NCBI GenBank assembly: GCA_002296455.1
Contig: DBJG01000074.1
Span: forward strand, 1 to 14,013
DNA length: 14,013 bases
Direction of reading: 5' to 3'
Origin: Caryophanales bacterium UBA782
GTDB taxonomy: Bacteria; Bacillota_I; Bacilli_A; RFN20; CAG-826
The notes under the pieces were generated by a model. The model was not told the origin of the DNA, did not search any database, and saw only the letters and a program-made list of their open reading frames with translations. Within the stretch, counting starts at the first letter, position 1, and each line of letters starts with the position of its first letter. Below are positions 6,810 through 14,013 of the stretch, piece after piece. A program made the translations under genes and the position numbers.

Positions 6810-6838
6810 ATATTAGTCATGTCTAACTCTTGATTCAA
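6810..6838 (-). promoter_or_regulatory. Promoter of the feo operon
   Basis: Minus-strand -35 TTGAAT (6833-6838) and -10 TAATAT (6810-6815) are separated by exactly 17 nt. Transcription would begin near 6803. Operator copy 2 covers the spacer and -10, copy 1 covers the start site, and copy 3 lies just upstream of -35. This is an arrangement suited to repression when the metal is plentiful. Confidence 0.65.
6812..6827 (-). promoter_or_regulatory. Metal-regulator operator copy 2
   Basis: On the minus strand this reads GTTAG-N6-CTAAT, so four of the five base pairs in the inverted repeat are preserved. It overlaps the spacer and -10 element of the feo promoter. Its centre is 25 bp from that of copy 1. 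Confidence 0.6.
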
Positions 6839-6846
6839 GCAGAATA

Positions 6847-6862
6847 ATTAGTTTTGGCTAAC
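6847..6862 (-). promoter_or_regulatory. Metal-regulator operator copy 3
   Basis: On the minus strand this reads GTTAG-N6-CTAAT, the same pattern as copy 2. It lies about 9 bp upstream of the feo -35 element, and its centre is 35 bp from that of copy 2. Confidence 0.55.
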
Positions 6863-6875
6863 TTCATGGAGGACG

Positions 6876-6902
6876 CAAAAGAAAAAGCCGCAACTCGCGG
6901 CT
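6876..6902 (-). terminator. Rho-independent terminator after the heavy-metal-associated gene
   Basis: On the minus strand AGCCGC (6897-6902) pairs with GCGGCT (6886-6891) around a 5-nt loop and is followed by TTTTCTTTT. It separates the small metal-binding gene from the feo promoter. Confidence 0.85.
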
Positions 6903-6917
6903 AGGGGGCGCCAAGCT

Positions 6918-7172
6918 TTAGAAAAAAAGAAATTTCTTCTTTTGATAAGGCTCGCTATAGACATGGAGGACGCGATATCCCTGTCTTTCAATATCACGCA
7001 CGGCCTCATCCGGGGAAAAACCGTCTTCCAGCAAGAACTGGGCTTCGTTTTTCAAAGCGGAAGCCTTCACTTTTTTCGCTTCTGGAAGGGATTTTCGAAT
7101 CGCATCGCAGACATGGGATTCGCACATCGAGCACTTCATCCCATCAATATCCAATGTTACTTTTTGCATCAT
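6918..7172 (-). CDS. Small heavy-metal-associated (HMA) domain protein
   Basis: This 84-residue cytoplasmic protein has a VTLDIDGMKCSMCESHV N-terminus, the GMxCxxC metal-binding loop (C14, C17) of the HMA/CopZ fold. It ends in a basic aromatic tail, YQKKKFLFF. HMA proteins usually carry Cu+ or another soft metal to a P-type ATPase, but no such ATPase is present here. The open frame extends to a GTG at 7178. GAGG (7178-7181) is placed 5 nt before the ATG at 7172 and 8 nt before the ATG at 7169, so 7172 is used and 7169 is possible. It has its own promoter with one copy of the operator also found at the feo promoter, which ties it to iron or general metal homeostasis. Its metal is not determined by sequence. 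Confidence 0.82.
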   Translation of the reverse strand: MMQKVTLDIDGMKCSMCESHVCDAIRKSLPEAKKVKASALKNEAQFLLEDGFSPDEAVRDIERQGYRVLHVYSEPYQKKKFLFF

Positions 7173-7182
7173 TTTCACCTCA

Positions 7183-7198
7183 GTTAGCGATTTCTAAC
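7183..7198 (-). promoter_or_regulatory. Metal-regulator operator copy 4 at the HMA gene promoter
   Basis: A perfect GTTAG-N6-CTAAC inverted repeat ends 10 bp before the HMA gene's ATG. It overlaps a likely -10 (TAGAGT, minus strand, near 7197-7202). A possible -35, TTGATT, lies 16 nt further upstream. It is identical in both half-sites to copy 1 at the feo operon. Confidence 0.6.
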
Positions 7199-7268
7199 TC
7201 TATCGAATAAATAAGAAAAATCAAGCGTAATGCACTAAATATATGAAAACAATTCTGAAAACGATTAC

Positions 7269-7928
7269 TTACTGAAGGAGTGTTTCCGCGTTATCGAAAT
7301 TGCTCTGAATGGCCTTAAAAGTGTCAGATAATGCTTTTCCGTCCACAAGCATATGACTCACGGTAATATTCAACATAATTTTTGTTTTATCGCCGTCTTG
7401 ATAAAACTTACCCCAGCAAACACGAGGCACGCTCGCATTCGAGTGATCGTTATCAGGAAGAGGATGGCTCATTGAGGTGAAAGAAAGCCACGGAATGCAA
7501 GTAATGTAATATTCATCCATCAATTTGGAGTCGTTGTAGCTATCTTTGATGAAGCCTTGTGTTTTTGTCCGTTCAACATTGACGTGCACGCGGTCATAGA
7601 ATTCTCGATAATCATGCGTTCCTTCAATGCCGCAATTCTCAAATGCGCCAAGCTCAGTCATGACCGTATAAGAAGGGTTGATCATTTCATAGACAACCAC
7701 TTCCTCGTTCACGATGCGTGTTCTCATTTCCTCAATCGACTCTAAGCCAAGGTAGACAAGAAAAAGCATGTTAATGAAGAAACTATCTTTCCGCTCTTTT
7801 GTGATTTTGACTAAAGAGGTGATATCCATTTCCACGTTAAATCCATAACATGGGTTGGAGAAAGATCCGAAATAGTTATAAACGCTTTTTCGGTTCCACG
7901 AATCGATATCAATTACTTTTCTTTTCAT
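7269..7928 (-). CDS. CatA-like O-acetyltransferase
   Basis: This 219-residue protein has the length and fold signatures of the chloramphenicol acetyltransferase family, which transfers acetyl from acetyl-CoA to a hydroxyl group. Residues 146-155 (PWLSFTSMSH) match the family's PWxSFT block. The active-site block reads SHMLVDGKALSD, with the presumed catalytic His192 and Asp196-Gly197 retained. The usual HHxxxDG begins with Ser instead of the first His, and the usual aromatic residue and His after DG are missing. Such divergent members are often not chloramphenicol resistance enzymes. The ATG overlaps the stop of the nucleoside permease gene by 4 nt (ATGA), so it is translated as part of the transporter operon. 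This suggests a substrate connected with the imported compound. No terminator is clear after its stop. Confidence 0.85.
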   Translation of the reverse strand: MKRKVIDIDSWNRKSVYNYFGSFSNPCYGFNVEMDITSLVKITKERKDSFFINMLFLVYLGLESIEEMRTRIVNEEVVVYEMINPSYTVMTELGAFENCGIEGTHDYREFYDRVHVNVERTKTQGFIKDSYNDSKLMDEYYITCIPWLSFTSMSHPLPDNDHSNASVPRVCWGKFYQDGDKTKIMLNITVSHMLVDGKALSDTFKAIQSNFDNAETLLQ

Positions 7929-8914
7929 CGTTGTGAAGCATCATAAGGTATGCCTTCTGCTTTCGGGCATCCTGATTTTTTCCGAGTCAAAATCAAAACA
8001 GCAATGACAACGACGTATGGGATGATGTTGTAAAAATAGGATGGAAGGCCCCAATCTGCCATAAACGGTATTTGGGCAGACAAAACTCCCAAGCACTTCA
8101 AGAAGCCAAATAACAAAGCACCCAAGGCAATCCAAAGCGGATTCCAGTTACCAAAGATCATGATGGCAAGGGCAAGGAAGCCTAAACCAGCGACTGTATT
8201 TTCAGCAGTCGTCGCCGCGGAAGTCGCGATATAAACGAAACCGCCTAATCCCGCTAGAGCGCCAGAGATCGTCGTGCCAAGATATCTCATCTTCGTAACG
8301 CTGATGCCGACAGAAGCGGCTGCTTGAGGATGCTCACCGCATGCTCTTAAATGCGTGCCAATTTTGCTCTTATATAACCAAATGGATAGAAGGACGAAAA
8401 TCACAATACAGATATAAGTCGAGATGAACATCTTGTCGAGGAAGAGGCGGAATAGACCACCCGCCCAAGAATCGAACACAGGTTGGAAGGAAGGCGAATA
8501 GTTGCTTGTGAGAATAACAAAATTACCATTGGAAACAATTTTCTCACTGTCGAAGAAAATAAGGCCAAACGCGCAAACAATCGCGGGAGCTAGCATATTG
8601 AGCGCCGTTCCGCTGATCGTTTGATCCGCTTTTAATTGAATCGCGGAAAAGGACAATAGGAGTGAGAATAACGCGCCGCTAGCAGCGGAAACAAGCATAC
8701 AAAGGACAAAGATGCCTTGGTTCGTTGCAAGAGCCGGATTACTAGCAATAATAACTTTCGCGACAATCGCGCCTATGAAAGCGCCGAAAATCATGCCGCC
8801 ATCAAGAGCGAGGTTGATGATGCCACTTCTTTCTGCGAATACGCCACCCAAAGCGACAATAAGCAAAGGAATCGCGCAAATAATTGTTTGCTGCAAGATA
8901 AAAACAAAATCCAT
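7925..8914 (-). CDS. ABC transporter permease, nucleoside/BMP type (NupQ/YufQ-like)
   Basis: This is a 329-residue integral membrane permease of the branched-chain/sugar/nucleoside group (BPD_transp_2), with about nine or ten hydrophobic segments. Diagnostic blocks are ERSGIINLALDGGMIFGAF (residues 28-46) and LRACGEHPQAAASVGI (189-204), the latter being the cytoplasmic loop that docks onto the ATPase. It would form a heterodimeric channel with the upstream permease. A TAATG junction (1-nt overlap) links the two genes, with AAGGAGG 9 nt before the ATG. Confidence 0.92.
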   Translation of the reverse strand: MDFVFILQQTIICAIPLLIVALGGVFAERSGIINLALDGGMIFGAFIGAIVAKVIIASNPALATNQGIFVLCMLVSAASGALFSLLLSFSAIQLKADQTISGTALNMLAPAIVCAFGLIFFDSEKIVSNGNFVILTSNYSPSFQPVFDSWAGGLFRLFLDKMFISTYICIVIFVLLSIWLYKSKIGTHLRACGEHPQAAASVGISVTKMRYLGTTISGALAGLGGFVYIATSAATTAENTVAGLGFLALAIMIFGNWNPLWIALGALLFGFLKCLGVLSAQIPFMADWGLPSYFYNIIPYVVVIAVLILTRKKSGCPKAEGIPYDASQR

Positions 8915-10212
8915 TATTCATTCCCTCCTTCTTCTTTATCGGCATCTATTTCAGGAGTTGTTTCTCCGTTTTGCTTTTCTTCTTTTTTCAAACGAATGGA
9001 AGCAGTCAACCGATCGATCCACCACTTTGTAAAAGTAGAGCCACGCTTATCATTTGCTTTGTAGTAGCGATCAAGTTCCTCACGCATAAAGCGGGAGAAG
9101 CCAGCTAGATAAATAATGGCCGCGATAATGATATCAGCGAAATATTTGTTATAGCCAGCGCGCTGGAGGAAAGAGCCAGAAGCATTCAGCCAGCGAATGA
9201 ATATCGCAGAGAAAATAACGCCAATCGGGTTGCAGTTAGCAAGGAGAGCGGCCGGAATGCCGTTAAAGCCATAACTAGGCAATACTTGATAGCAGCTCTT
9301 AAACTGAAGCTCAATGCCTGGGTTCAAATAATAAAGCGCACCACCAATAGCGGAAAGTCCGCCCGCGATCCCCATTGCGATCATGATATATAGTTTTTCG
9401 TTCATGCCGGCGTAACGAGCCGCGTCTTTGTTATAGCCACACGCCTTAAGAGAGTAACCCAATGCCGTTTTTTTCATGATAACCCATATGGCGACGGCTG
9501 CAATGATGGCAAGAATAATGCCTATGTCTAGATAGGACCAGCTGCCGAAAGTTGGAGTGTAATTCCCTGTGGCGGCCGTTTTGATCAAATAGCCGGATTT
9601 CCCCTCTCCGACATTAGCGAGGTGAGGTTGTGCTGTAAAAACCCATGTAACGATATTCGCAGCAATCCAGTTGGTCATGATACAAACAATGACTTCATTG
9701 ATGCCAAAAAACGCCTTTAAAGCACCAGGAATCAAAGACCAAAGCACGCCGAATATCATTCCGACAAGAAGGGCAAGTAGCCAAACAAGTACCCCTGCGG
9801 CACGATTTCCTGTCGTATTGATATTCAATGCGACAAGCAACGATCCCATCGTTCCCATAAGGAACTGACCTGGAGCGCCGATATTGAACAAACCCGTCTT
9901 ATACGCGATGGCGACCGATAAACCAGTGAAAATAAGAGGCTCGGCGTAAAAAAGCATCGTGCCAAATTGGCTTGCGGCACCCGTCGTGCTTCCGAAAGGA
10001 CCTTTCAATAAGTATCCAAAGCCTCGTCCTGGGTTTGCGTTCTTCAAAAAGAAAGAACAAACAAGCATCAAGACAAAGCCGAAAAGGATACCAACGATAA
10101 TTGAAATTAAACTGGAAAGAATTGATTTTGTGCCATCTTGGCGCGCAAAATCGTGTAAATTCTGTTTCGTGAATAATTCTCCCGAACTGAGTTTCTTGAA
10201 AAAGTCATTCAT
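8914..10212 (-). CDS. ABC transporter permease, nucleoside/BMP type (NupP/YufP-like)
   Basis: This is a 432-residue membrane permease with a cytoplasmic N-terminus and a hydrophilic acidic C-terminus. It shows GLFNIGAPGQFLMG (107-120), GINEVIVCIMTNWIAANI (170-187) and the ATPase-contact loop LKACGYNKDAARYAGM (255-270). The frame is open to 10287, but the ATG at 10212 has GGAGGT with an 8-nt spacer. It overlaps the end of the ATPase gene by only 8 nt, so this start is used. It is the larger of the two permeases, as in Bacillus subtilis nupP. Confidence 0.92.
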   Translation of the reverse strand: MNDFFKKLSSGELFTKQNLHDFARQDGTKSILSSLISIIVGILFGFVLMLVCSFFLKNANPGRGFGYLLKGPFGSTTGAASQFGTMLFYAEPLIFTGLSVAIAYKTGLFNIGAPGQFLMGTMGSLLVALNINTTGNRAAGVLVWLLALLVGMIFGVLWSLIPGALKAFFGINEVIVCIMTNWIAANIVTWVFTAQPHLANVGEGKSGYLIKTAATGNYTPTFGSWSYLDIGIILAIIAAVAIWVIMKKTALGYSLKACGYNKDAARYAGMNEKLYIMIAMGIAGGLSAIGGALYYLNPGIELQFKSCYQVLPSYGFNGIPAALLANCNPIGVIFSAIFIRWLNASGSFLQRAGYNKYFADIIIAAIIYLAGFSRFMREELDRYYKANDKRGSTFTKWWIDRLTASIRLKKEEKQNGETTPEIDADKEEGGNE

Positions 10213-11782
10213 TTTCGCTGACCTCCGTTTCGCTTTGTTTATTTGTATTCTCGCCAAAACGTTTTGCGCCTGCCATATAAAGGCCAAGTTCTTTCGTATC
10301 TAAGGTCTCAGGGTGATCGAAAACACCAACGATTTCTCCTTCGTAAATCACATAAAGGCGGTCGGATAAGCTCAATACTTCATCTAGTTCCAAAGAGACG
10401 AGAAGAACACCCTTCCCAGCGTCACGATCGGCAATGATCCGTTTATGGATACCCTCAATCGCGCCGACGTCAAGGCCACGGGTCGGCTGAACCGCAATAA
10501 GCAAATCATGGGCGCGATCAAGCTCACGGGCCACAATCGCTTTTTGCTGATTTCCGCCCGACATACTTCGCGCCTGAGTTGCTGGTCCACTCGAGGAACG
10601 AACGTCATAATCATCAATCAAGCGCTTTGCGTATTCGTTTCTTTCGCCAAAGCGGATGAAACCGCGCTTGCAGAATTCGTCGCTATGCGCCTTTTGGAGC
10701 ACAAAATCCTCCTCCAAGTTGAAATCAAGGACAAGGCCATGCTTATGGCGATCCTCAGGAATATGAGACATGCCATCTTTAATGCGATTGAAAATGTTTT
10801 TGTGCGTAATGTCTTCCCCTTTTAAGGTGATTGTTCCGCTTGTGATGGGGCCTAAGCCGGTAATCGATTGAACAAGCTCTGTTTGCCCGTTTCCATCAAT
10901 GCCGGCAATGCCGACAATTTCACCGGATCTGACGACCAGAGACACATCTTTGACAGAGAATTTTTTGGTTCGTTTGTCTTCAACGCACAAGTGGTCGACA
11001 CGAAGAATGTCTTCTCCCGGCGTAGCGGGTTTTTTATCGACAGTGAAAGAAACGTTTCTCCCAACCATCATGTCCGCTAATTCCTGAACGGTAACATCAC
11101 TCGTGTTGACTGTTCCGATGCATTTCCCTTTTCTTAAAACAGTGCACCGATCAGAAACAGCTTTAATTTCGTTTAGCTTATGGGAAATGAAAAGAATGGA
11201 TTTTCCTTCACTTGCAAGGAATTTCATCGTCTGCATGAGATCGGTGATTTCTTGAGGCGTCAAAACAGCGGTAGGCTCATCAAAAATCAGAATCTCATTG
11301 TCGCGATAAAGCATTTTGAGAATTTCCGTTCTTTGCTGAATCCCAACCGTGACATCGCTGATCTTTCTATCCAAATCAACGTGAAGACCGTATTTATCCA
11401 TGAGTGCTTGGATTTTTTCCCGCGATTTTCGCTTCATAACGAATCCGAATTTCGCATCCTCAGCGCCTAAGATGATATTATCCAAAACCGAGAAACATTC
11501 AACGAGTTTAAAATGTTGATGAACCATGCCAATGCCTAAAGCGGTCGCATCATTTGGGCTTTGAATTTTCACTGGTTTTCCATCTTTGTAGATTTCGCCT
11601 TTATCTGGCTGATACATGCCAAACAAGACGCTCATTAAAGTGGACTTTCCTGCACCGTTTTCGCCAAGCAAGGCATGAATTTCCCCTTTGCGAAGTTGAA
11701 GGGTGATATCGTCGTTAGCGATAATTCCAGGGAATTCTTTTGTGATATGGCGCATTTCAATCACATAATTCTCGTTTTCCAT
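10205..11782 (-). CDS. Double-domain ABC ATPase of the nucleoside importer (NupO/YufO-like)
   Basis: This 525-residue protein has two ATPase halves that energise the importer. The first has Walker A GENGAGKS (40-47), a divergent signature VGIQQ (146-150) and Walker B EILIFDEP (163-170). The second has a Walker A lacking the Lys (GIDGNGQT, 294-301), a clear signature MSGGNQQK (407-414) and a Walker B without the acidic pair (LLIAVQPTRGLD). This asymmetry is normal for the RbsA/MglA/NupO family, where only one site is fully active. The frame is open to 11848, but that extension crosses the hairpin at 11808-11836. The ATG at 11782 has AAAGGAAG 6 nt upstream and is preferred. Confidence 0.94.
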   Translation of the reverse strand: MENENYVIEMRHITKEFPGIIANDDITLQLRKGEIHALLGENGAGKSTLMSVLFGMYQPDKGEIYKDGKPVKIQSPNDATALGIGMVHQHFKLVECFSVLDNIILGAEDAKFGFVMKRKSREKIQALMDKYGLHVDLDRKISDVTVGIQQRTEILKMLYRDNEILIFDEPTAVLTPQEITDLMQTMKFLASEGKSILFISHKLNEIKAVSDRCTVLRKGKCIGTVNTSDVTVQELADMMVGRNVSFTVDKKPATPGEDILRVDHLCVEDKRTKKFSVKDVSLVVRSGEIVGIAGIDGNGQTELVQSITGLGPITSGTITLKGEDITHKNIFNRIKDGMSHIPEDRHKHGLVLDFNLEEDFVLQKAHSDEFCKRGFIRFGERNEYAKRLIDDYDVRSSSGPATQARSMSGGNQQKAIVARELDRAHDLLIAVQPTRGLDVGAIEGIHKRIIADRDAGKGVLLVSLELDEVLSLSDRLYVIYEGEIVGVFDHPETLDTKELGLYMAGAKRFGENTNKQSETEVSENE

Positions 11783-11807
11783 AAGCTTCTTCCTTTCTTT
11801 AGAAGAA

Positions 11808-11836
11808 GGACCCTCGCTCAAAAATGAGGAGGGTCC
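11808..11836 (-). terminator. Intra-operon hairpin (attenuator or 3' protecting stem) after the binding protein gene
   Basis: On the minus strand GGACCCTC (11829-11836) pairs with GAGGGTCC (11808-11815), and an inner CTCA/TGAG stem extends it, with one bulged C and a TTTT loop. It is followed by TTCTTCTAAAG, a poor T-run. It starts 15 nt after the stop codon of the binding protein gene. Partial termination or 3' end protection would give more binding protein than ATPase and permeases, as is typical for such operons. Confidence 0.65.
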
Positions 11837-11851
11837 AGTAATCGACATTAA

Positions 11852-12961
11852 TTATTCTTCGAGAGTGATTTTGGTCTTAGTGAGAGCGACGTCAAACACA
11901 TTCCAAACCGCTTCTAAATTGCAGTCTTCTGGCGTTTCGGCAACGATCTTAATGGTGCCGTCGCTGATGCCTTTGAAGAGAGTGTTGTATTGCTCTTTGG
12001 TGAATTTTGTAAATCTCCAGCTTTCATCATTCGTTGGAAGCCCAGTCGCGTTGTCGGAAGCGCCAAGATTGGACGCTTTGTTGGCAAGTTTGCTATCCCA
12101 TTCGCCACCATAGAATTCGCCAAGAATCTTCTCGACGGAGACAGCAAGACCTTTTGTCGCTGAAGTGATGATTTTTGGGGAAAGGCTGGATTGGTCAGTA
12201 TCAACGCCGATGATTTTGGCATTGGTGTAGCTGTTCGCGGCCGAGATAACGGACTGAACCATGGAACCGCCACAAGAGAAGACAACTTCGGTACCTGCCT
12301 GATACCAACTGCTGATTTGGGTTTGGAGTTCGGTTGTTGCGCTGAAGCCATTGCCATACTTGTAGCTGATCTTTACCTCAGCCTCGGTGCCGTTTTCGGC
12401 AAGGGCAGCGGCATTGATGCCTTGGACGTAGCCATAGGCGAAGCGGTTGCAAGCAGGATTGGATCCGCCGCCACCGAAAGTGCCGCCGAGTTTGCGATAG
12501 CCTTCCGCATAAGCAGCGTAGCCAGCCATAAAGCCCGCTTCTTGTTCTTTATAAGTAATCGCGGTGACGTTGTCTAAGCCAAGTGCCCAACCATCGACGA
12601 AGATGAATTTCACTTCTGGGTAGTTTGTGGCAACGGTCTTCATAGCAGTAGCTTGCAAGTAGCCTGGGGCAACAATGACTTTCGCACCATTTTCAACGGC
12701 AAGAGTCATAGCAGCGATACGATCATCGTCCGTCGCATCAGAGCCATTCGCAGGTTGGTAATACTTATAAGTTTTGCCATTCTTTTCCGCGTAGTTTTTG
12801 GCGCCATTATAGGTACCTTCGTTGAAGCCGCCGTCTTTCAAAGAGCCGACGTCGGTAACGACAGCGATTTCGCCAGTGTTGTCAGCACCGCCGCCGCATC
12901 CAGTGAGGATGGTGATGGCCGCTAAGCCGGTGAGGAGGAGTAGTCCATGCTGTTTTCTCAT
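11852..12961 (-). CDS. BMP-family nucleoside-binding lipoprotein (PnrA/NupN-like)
   Basis: This is the substrate-binding protein of the ABC importer. Its N-terminus MRKQHGLLLLTGLAAITILTGC is a type II signal peptide whose LTGC lipobox gives lipid-modified Cys22, anchoring it to the outer face of the membrane. The mature domain shows VVTDVGSLKDGGFNEG (34-49) and later GVDTDQSSLSPKIITSATK, both typical of the BMP/PnrA family that binds purine nucleosides. It is 369 residues from the ATG at 12961, which has AAAGGAA about 10-12 nt upstream. A longer frame to 13030 would put residues before the signal peptide and is rejected. The family and operon point to nucleosides, but the ligand is not proven. 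Confidence 0.93.
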   Translation of the reverse strand: MRKQHGLLLLTGLAAITILTGCGGGADNTGEIAVVTDVGSLKDGGFNEGTYNGAKNYAEKNGKTYKYYQPANGSDATDDDRIAAMTLAVENGAKVIVAPGYLQATAMKTVATNYPEVKFIFVDGWALGLDNVTAITYKEQEAGFMAGYAAYAEGYRKLGGTFGGGGSNPACNRFAYGYVQGINAAALAENGTEAEVKISYKYGNGFSATTELQTQISSWYQAGTEVVFSCGGSMVQSVISAANSYTNAKIIGVDTDQSSLSPKIITSATKGLAVSVEKILGEFYGGEWDSKLANKASNLGASDNATGLPTNDESWRFTKFTKEQYNTLFKGISDGTIKIVAETPEDCNLEAVWNVFDVALTKTKITLEE

Positions 12962-12980
12962 GGTTATTTTTTTCCTTTCA

Positions 12981-12992
12981 GGGCAATTGCCC
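12981..12992 (-). repeat. 12-bp palindrome in the leader of the nucleoside operon
   Basis: GGGCAATTGCCC is a perfect palindrome ending 2 nt upstream of the Shine-Dalgarno of the binding protein gene. As RNA it forms only a 4-bp stem with an AAUU loop. As DNA it could be a regulator site. No recognised purine riboswitch core was found in this roughly 130-nt leader. Confidence 0.3.
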
Positions 12993-13097
12993 GTTTCATG
13001 GCTGCCTAGATACTCGTTAAAAACAATCAAAACGCAAAAATAGCAAAAGATTTTCTATCGTCGATTGGTTTCTTTCTCTAAAACAACCATGTAAATA

Positions 13098-13127
13098 ATT
13101 ACACCAAAATGATACGCGTTTTGTAAA
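13098..13127 (-). promoter_or_regulatory. Candidate promoter of the nucleoside transporter operon
   Basis: Minus-strand TTTACA (13122-13127, 5/6) and TGTAAT (13098-13103, 5/6) are spaced by 18 nt. The transcript would begin near 13091, giving a 130-nt leader. The rest of 13031-13307 shows no convincing gene. I could not identify a clear terminator for the tryptophanyl-tRNA synthetase gene, so read-through is possible. Confidence 0.5.
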
Positions 13128-13307
13128 GAAGAGCAATATAGAAAGCGCTATTGTCCCATAGTCACCACGTATTCTAGCGACAAAGTGTGCAAAATAGATT
13201 AAGATAATAGACTCGCTTCCGTTTTTCGATTGGCATCTAAAAAGAAAAAGTGCATTTGTCTAAGCCTATTGGTGTTCTTTTTGCGAATCGGCAAGTGGAT
13301 CCAAACT

Positions 13308-14013
13308 TTATTTGAGCAAATTGTTATTGTCAAAGTAATCGATTCTCATCGCACGACGAACATCACGTAAAGTTTCTTTGGCTTTTTTCTCCGCTTTTAC
13401 ACACCCTTCTTTGAGGATTTCATACACTTCAGGAAGACGCTCTTCCCACGCTTTTCTACGTTCGCGAATCGGGCGCAGTTCTTCTTGGATAACGTTATTG
13501 AGGAACCGCTTAACCACCATATCACCGAGCCCCCCTCGCATATAATGAGCCTTTAATTCATCGAGATTTTTGTATTCTGGCAAGAATTTCGCGAAATATT
13601 CATCACGACAAAACGCATCCAAATAAATGAACACGGGGTTCCCTTCCGTGTGGCCTGGGTCTTCGCGGCGCAAATGGGTAGGATCGGTGAACATCGACAT
13701 GATTTTCTTTTGAATAACTTCAGGTTCGTCCGAAAGATAAATGCAATTGCCCAACGATTTGCTCATTTTCGCTTTGCCATCCGTTCCAGGAAGTCGGAGG
13801 GAAGCCTCATTAGAAGGCAATACGATTTCCGGTTCCACTAGGGTATCACCATAAATTTCATTGAATTTTCTCACGATTTCACGGCATTGCTCAATCATTG
13901 GTGATTGGTCTTCCCCAACGGGGACGGTCGTCGCACGGAAAGCGGTGATATCGGCGGCTTGGCTAATCGGATAAGTAAAGAAACCAAGGGGGATGCTGGA
14001 TTCGAAATTCTTT
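13308..14013 (-). CDS. trpS: Tryptophan--tRNA ligase, partial (N-terminus beyond right edge)
   Basis: This class I aminoacyl-tRNA synthetase charges tRNA-Trp. The 234 visible codons cover the C-terminal part. They include YPISQAADI, then VPVGEDQSPMIEQCREI (the tryptophan/ATP-site region) and the KMSKS loop as GKAKMSKSLGN, followed by MFTDP and the helical anticodon-binding end. An internal ATG at 13898 is not the start, because the frame continues unbroken with family-conserved sequence to the window edge. About 100 N-terminal residues with the HxGH-type motif are missing. TAA at 13308-13310 ends it. Confidence 0.95.
   Translation of the reverse strand, partial: KNFESSIPLGFFTYPISQAADITAFRATTVPVGEDQSPMIEQCREIVRKFNEIYGDTLVEPEIVLPSNEASLRLPGTDGKAKMSKSLGNCIYLSDEPEVIQKKIMSMFTDPTHLRREDPGHTEGNPVFIYLDAFCRDEYFAKFLPEYKNLDELKAHYMRGGLGDMVVKRFLNNVIQEELRPIRERRKAWEERLPEVYEILKEGCVKAEKKAKETLRDVRRAMRIDYFDNNNLLK

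Noticed and set aside
7199..7268. Terminator after the acetyltransferase gene
   Set aside because: Only a direct repeat of GTTTTC and a weak GTAAT/ATTAC pairing are visible. No stem followed by a T-run is convincing.
12962..13030. Upstream in-frame extension of the BMP lipoprotein
   Set aside because: It would place 23 residues before a clear signal peptide, and it covers the leader palindrome and Shine-Dalgarno.
13031..13307. Possible purine riboswitch or other structured leader before the nucleoside transporter operon
   Set aside because: I saw no conserved purine riboswitch core. Only a short 12-bp palindrome and scattered weak stems are visible, so no riboswitch is claimed.

Overview
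The window reads as a chromosomal segment of a Gram-positive, Firmicutes-type bacterium (Bacilli, Clostridia or a related lineage). The evidence is strong AAAGGAG/GGAGG ribosome binding sites, a BMP-family lipoprotein transporter, tandem feoA genes with a FeoB-associated small membrane protein, and the general gene style. TGA ends several genes (the large oxidoreductase, feoA, the nucleoside ATPase and one permease), so this is the standard bacterial code rather than the Mycoplasma code. All confidently called protein genes lie on the minus strand, so transcription runs from right to left. GC content was not computed; by eye it is moderate.

Right to left, the layout is as follows. (1) 13308-14013: the C-terminal two thirds of a tryptophanyl-tRNA synthetase. 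(2) 7269-12961: a five-gene operon with a promoter near 13100. It holds a BMP-family nucleoside-binding lipoprotein, then (after a hairpin that probably lowers downstream expression) a double ABC ATPase, two permeases, and a chloramphenicol-acetyltransferase-like enzyme whose start overlaps the last permease by 4 nt. (3) 6918-7172: a small CxxC heavy-metal-associated protein with its own promoter and terminator. (4) 3686-6773: a ferrous iron operon of two FeoA-type proteins, FeoB and a FeoB-associated Cys-bearing membrane protein, closed by a large hairpin terminator. (5) 3158-3592: a gene-poor stretch holding a 28-residue hydrophobic peptide gene and, on the opposite strand, a promoter plus Rho-independent terminator that would make a roughly 50-nt antisense RNA. 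This has the layout of a type I toxin-antitoxin locus. (6) 1-3157: a 966-residue multi-cluster Fe-S/FAD oxidoreductase, overlapping by 8 nt with a partial hypA gene (nickel metallochaperone) that runs off the left edge.

Regulatory signals are unusually readable. A palindrome, GTTAG-N6-CTAAY, occurs three times across the feo promoter and once at the promoter of the heavy-metal-associated gene. This points to one metal-responsive repressor, possibly of the DtxR/IdeR/MntR type, controlling both. The most interesting candidates are the unannotated small toxin/antisense locus at about 3307-3560, the shared metal operator, the acetyltransferase built into the nucleoside-uptake operon, and the hypA-coupled oxidoreductase.
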